Part shown: piece by piece, positions 6,119 through 9,086 of the stretch
How positions within the stretch are numbered: the first letter of the stretch is position 1
Layout: the number at the start of each line of letters is the position of its first letter
Source of the DNA: Candidatus Aminicenantota bacterium
GTDB lineage: Bacteria > Acidobacteriota > Aminicenantia > UBA2199
DNA: 9,086 bases
Assembly (NCBI GenBank): GCA_030612495.1
Contig: JAUWNT010000089.1
Span: 1-9,086, forward strand
Direction: 5' to 3'
Position numbers and translations under genes: made by a program
The notes under the pieces: generated by a model
Seen by the model: only the letters and a program-made list of their open reading frames with translations
What the model was told of the DNA's origin: nothing
Database searches by the model: none

Positions 6119-8620
6119 ATGCTGAAAATATTAAAAAAATTTTCAAAAATCATATCTCACTTCTCATATAAAAACTATAGAATAGTTATTCTCGCTTCTA
6201 TAATTATATTAATATCTGGGACTTTTTTTCTAAAAGATTTAGAAGTTGAATCAATGCTTCTTGATATAAAAGGACTTCATGGAAAAGAGTTCAAGCACTT
6301 TCTTGAAAACCATGAGAGGTTTGGTGAAAGCACTCCTATTGTCATTTTGCAAAAACATCAACAGGTTGATGAGAATGTAAAAAATCAATTTACAGATACA
6401 TTAGCCCAGGAACTCCGATCTATGAAAGAGATATTATTTGTTCAATCAGGACTATTCGACCTATCAGAAGCAGATAGGATGATCCAAATGACAAGAGCTG
6501 CGATATTTCAAGATCCAAGCAGGTATTTAACTTGGTTTTCAGAAAAATTCACTGACCAAGGTATAAAAAGAGAGATTGTCCGAACACGGAAAAAGCTTGT
6601 AATAACTGATAATCCAAAATACAGAGCGCTGATCGCAGTAGATGTTTTTAATCTCCGGGAATTATTAGAACCGTGGCTTAAAGATTATATGGCTAATTTT
6701 AAAATTTCACAAACTAGTCTTTATTTTGACTCAGCAGACCATTCCTCCCGATTAATCTTTGCTCAGCCGCGGGGGTCAGGAGAAGATACAAAATATTGTC
6801 TAGAACTAACAAATACTATCAAAACAAAAATAAATAAAATAAAGTCATCAATAGAGGGCTCTCAAAGTATCATCTGTGAATTTGCTGGAAAATATGGTCT
6901 TACAGCTGAAACATCTTCATCAATGAACAGAGAAATGATTATTATTAATCTAATATCTTCAATCCTTATATTTACTTTGCTGGTAATAGTTTTTAGAAAT
7001 TTGAAAGTAACTTTGATGTGTTTTCTTCCAATATTTCTCTCAGTGTTTGTATCTCTTTTGATCGCCCGCTTTTTTTTCAATCCCTTAAAACTGATTTCAA
7101 TTGGATTTGCAGCAATCGTTTTAGGCTTAGGTATCGATATTACATTTCATCTGTCCAGCAGGTTTTTTCAATACCATAAAAAGCATAATTCCACTGAAAC
7201 AGCGATTAAATATACTATGAGCGACTGCGGCCCTCCAGTGGTTATAGGAATTTTAACAACTGGATGCGGATTTTTTATGTTATCCTTTTCCAGATATTCT
7301 GCCTTGAGGCAGTTTGGATTGCTAACCTGTTCAAGCCTTATTCTAACCTTAATCATGACCTTATTGCTTTTTCCATCTATAGTTAGAATACTTAAGCCTA
7401 AAAGAATAAAACATATCAAATTAAATCAAATAGGAATAATACCCGGTTTTTTCTACAAGAAATCTATTAAAAATGTTTTTACCAGCCGAATAATTGCATT
7501 CATACTAATAATTATCTCAGTCATAATTTCATTGAACCTAAAATTTGACATGGGTTTATTCAAACTCCTACCTAAAAACATAAAATCTTTAAAAAACGCA
7601 GAAGAAGTCTCAGAGAAATTCGGGGCCTCCTTCTTATTAAACACTCAGATAACTCTTAAAACTGAACAGATTTCAGAGGGAATAGATTATCAAAAATATT
7701 TAGATAAACAACTAATTAAATTAGTACGAAATAAGAAAATCACAGGGTTTTATTCTCCGACTTTATTTTATATTCCTTATGATAAGGTCCAAAATAACCT
7801 TGTTCAAGTGAGGAATCTATTAACCAAAATAAAAGAAAACAGGGCGACTTTTTTCAATCAGTTAGATTTGCATGGTTTTAACATTCTTCCCCATCATATA
7901 AAATACTATAATCTTTTGGAGGAGATTTTTAATGAAAAAACATTGGTCTCAAAAACCAGCAGTAATCCTCTAGCTCAATTCCTTAAGAAAGAAGGAAAAA
8001 CTTTCTATCTACAAACCTATGTTTGGCCCATAAATGAATTAAATAACCCGGATTCGCTTCTAAATATTTCTGAAGCTCTGAAAAAAATACCTTCTCAAAA
8101 ACACATAGAAAAAGAGCTTACCGGAACATATCAGGTCCACCAGTCTGTTAATAAAATAATCAAAAGAGATTTTATTTCTATTAGTTTGTGGGCTGGAAGT
8201 ATAATAGCTATAATACTGTTTATTTTTTTTAGAAAATTTCGAATACTGTTTTTATCTGTATTACCTCTCTTAGGTGCAATACCCCTGACATTAGCTTTTA
8301 TTAATGTCACCTCTATCAGTTTTTCTCCTGCTCTTATCGGTATAGTTGCTGTAGTTATAGGTATTGGTATTGACGACTCTGTACATCTTATTTACCGTAA
8401 AATTAATAATCCAGAAAAACATATTTCTGTTATTCTCTATGATATCGCTCCTATATTGACCCTAACTAGTATCTCAACAATGATTTGTTTTTTGAGCTTA
8501 AGGGTATCTTCCTCTCCCCTAATATCTAACACAGGGACTATAGTCGGATTTGGAGTATTTGCATGTTGGTTATACACTATGTTTCTTCTTCCGTCATTCT
8601 TAAACAGAAAAAGGTTATGA
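6119..8620 (+). CDS. RND superfamily / MMPL-type lipid exporter
   Basis: This 833-residue inner-membrane transporter has the duplicated RND architecture. TM1 is at about 22-39, followed by a periplasmic domain (about 40-272) and a cluster of five membrane segments (about 273-424). TM7 is at about 455-474, followed by a second periplasmic domain (about 475-682) and a second cluster (about 683-827). The MMPL/HpnN-type TM4 signature appears in both halves: GLGIDITFHLSSRF (336-349) and GIGIDDSVHLIYR (748-760), with membrane aspartates (Asp340, Asp752/753) that could relay protons. Length fits the hopanoid-transporter/MMPL class rather than the 1,000-residue drug-efflux pumps. It starts at an ATG 24 nt after the fusion gene, with AAAGG about 11 nt upstream, and its TGA overlaps the next ATG. 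Next to a prenyl synthase and a LolA-like protein, its cargo is probably an isoprenoid-derived or other lipid; this is inferred. Confidence 0.88.
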   Translation: MLKILKKFSKIISHFSYKNYRIVILASIIILISGTFFLKDLEVESMLLDIKGLHGKEFKHFLENHERFGESTPIVILQKHQQVDENVKNQFTDTLAQELRSMKEILFVQSGLFDLSEADRMIQMTRAAIFQDPSRYLTWFSEKFTDQGIKREIVRTRKKLVITDNPKYRALIAVDVFNLRELLEPWLKDYMANFKISQTSLYFDSADHSSRLIFAQPRGSGEDTKYCLELTNTIKTKINKIKSSIEGSQSIICEFAGKYGLTAETSSSMNREMIIINLISSILIFTLLVIVFRNLKVTLMCFLPIFLSVFVSLLIARFFFNPLKLISIGFAAIVLGLGIDITFHLSSRFFQYHKKHNSTETAIKYTMSDCGPPVVIGILTTGCGFFMLSFSRYSALRQFGLLTCSSLILTLIMTLLLFPSIVRILKPKRIKHIKLNQIGIIPGFFYKKSIKNVFTSRIIAFILIIISVIISLNLKFDMGLFKLLPKNIKSLKNAEEVSEKFGASFLLNTQITLKTEQISEGIDYQKYLDKQLIKLVRNKKITGFYSPTLFYIPYDKVQNNLVQVRNLLTKIKENRATFFNQLDLHGFNILPHHIKYYNLLEEIFNEKTLVSKTSSNPLAQFLKKEGKTFYLQTYVWPINELNNPDSLLNISEALKKIPSQKHIEKELTGTYQVHQSVNKIIKRDFISISLWAGSIIAIILFIFFRKFRILFLSVLPLLGAIPLTLAFINVTSISFSPALIGIVAVVIGIGIDDSVHLIYRKINNPEKHISVILYDIAPILTLTSISTMICFLSLRVSSSPLISNTGTIVGFGVFACWLYTMFLLPSFLNRKRL

Positions 8621-9086
8621 AAATAAAATATATAGTAATATTTTTCACTGCTGTTACTGCTTCATTCATCTTTTTCTCTACTCACGTACATAGTCAAGAT
8701 ATAGATTCGCTCCTTATAAAATGGGAGAACCGCCTTAAAAAACAAAAGCTGATTTCCTGTAATATAAAACAGCAAAAAAAAATCTCATATTTAAAATACA
8801 AAATTTCACTTCATGGTAAATTTTATTTTAAATATCCACATTTTTTCCGTCTTGAAATAAAAGGAGATGAAAATTATGATATCTACTGTGATGGGGAAAA
8901 AGTTTATATAATCGATTATGACTTAGAAGAGAAAGAAGTGTACAGCTTTGAGGAACTGAATTCCAAAAATATACTTAAAAGACACATGCTCCCGCTCATT
9001 GGGCAGAAAAGAGAGGAAATTAAAAAAAATTACCAAATTAAATATAAAGAAGATAAAAGCTTCTATGAAGTCACTCCAATATCTTT
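8617..9086 (+). CDS. Partial LolA-like periplasmic lipid/lipoprotein carrier
   Basis: The reading frame is open from the ATG at 8617 to the window edge (156 complete codons), so the 3' end is missing. Residues 1-26 form a clear signal peptide (MKIKYIVIFF start, hydrophobic core, probable cleavage after VHS with mature QDIDS). The mature part follows the LolA pattern: an amphipathic first helix (SLLIKWENRLKKQK), a polar strand (SCNIKQQKK), the GKFYFKYPHFFRLE segment (67-80) equivalent to the family's G.f.f..P..fR.e, then CDGEKVYIIDYDLEEK (91-106) equivalent to the family's dG..l..yd. LolA-fold proteins carry acylated cargo from the inner to the outer membrane. The ATG overlaps the exporter stop by 4 bp, so the two are probably translationally coupled, and AAAAAGG lies only 2 nt ahead. 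Pairing with an RND pump suggests a dedicated carrier rather than the housekeeping LolA. Confidence 0.78.
   Translation, partial: MKIKYIVIFFTAVTASFIFFSTHVHSQDIDSLLIKWENRLKKQKLISCNIKQQKKISYLKYKISLHGKFYFKYPHFFRLEIKGDENYDIYCDGEKVYIIDYDLEEKEVYSFEELNSKNILKRHMLPLIGQKREEIKKNYQIKYKEDKSFYEVTPIS

Overview
This is an AT-rich, gene-dense bacterial window with short intergenic gaps. Strong purine-rich ribosome binding sites (AAGGAGG type) precede most genes, and there are recognisable sigma-70-type promoters. A LolA-like periplasmic protein, a two-domain RND/MMPL transporter and a peptidase with a signal sequence point to a diderm (Gram-negative-type) cell. The iron-sulfur flavoprotein operon fits an anaerobic or microaerophilic lifestyle. 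The species cannot be named from the sequence. The clear Shine-Dalgarno sites argue against a typical Bacteroidetes; a spirochaete or another low-GC diderm lineage is possible, but this is a guess.

Region 1 (about 1-2312, minus strand) is one operon read leftward from a near-consensus promoter at 2284-2312. In transcription order it encodes: a 479-residue FAD/NAD(P) oxidoreductase with an N-terminal [2Fe-2S] domain; a 158-residue double [4Fe-4S] ferredoxin; an 87-residue BFD-like [2Fe-2S] protein; and the first eight codons of a further gene running off the left edge. That last N-terminus looks like the start of a Rossmann-fold FAD oxidase. Together they resemble the multi-subunit amino-acid/imino-acid dehydrogenases related to HcnABC and hydroxyproline dehydrogenase. 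The substrate is unknown.

Region 2 (2428-3807, plus strand) is a divergently transcribed monocistronic gene. It encodes a bleomycin hydrolase/aminopeptidase C type cysteine peptidase with an intact catalytic triad, plus an N-terminal hydrophobic signal sequence that cytoplasmic PepC enzymes lack.

Region 3 (from about 3847 past the right edge, plus strand) is a lipid-related operon behind a TTGACA-17-TAATAT promoter. It encodes a fusion of a CrtC/AttH-type lipocalin-like domain with a polyprenyl diphosphate synthase whose motifs resemble eukaryotic (type III) GGPP synthases. This is followed by an 833-residue RND/MMPL exporter and, overlapping it by 4 bp, a LolA-like periplasmic carrier cut by the window end. 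The simplest reading is a dedicated pathway that makes or modifies an isoprenoid-derived lipid in the cytoplasm, exports it, and hands it across the periplasm. This is the most novel part of the window. The 5' end of the fusion gene is also odd: a well-placed ATG with a good ribosome binding site lies one base out of frame with the long reading frame, separated from it by a run of six T.
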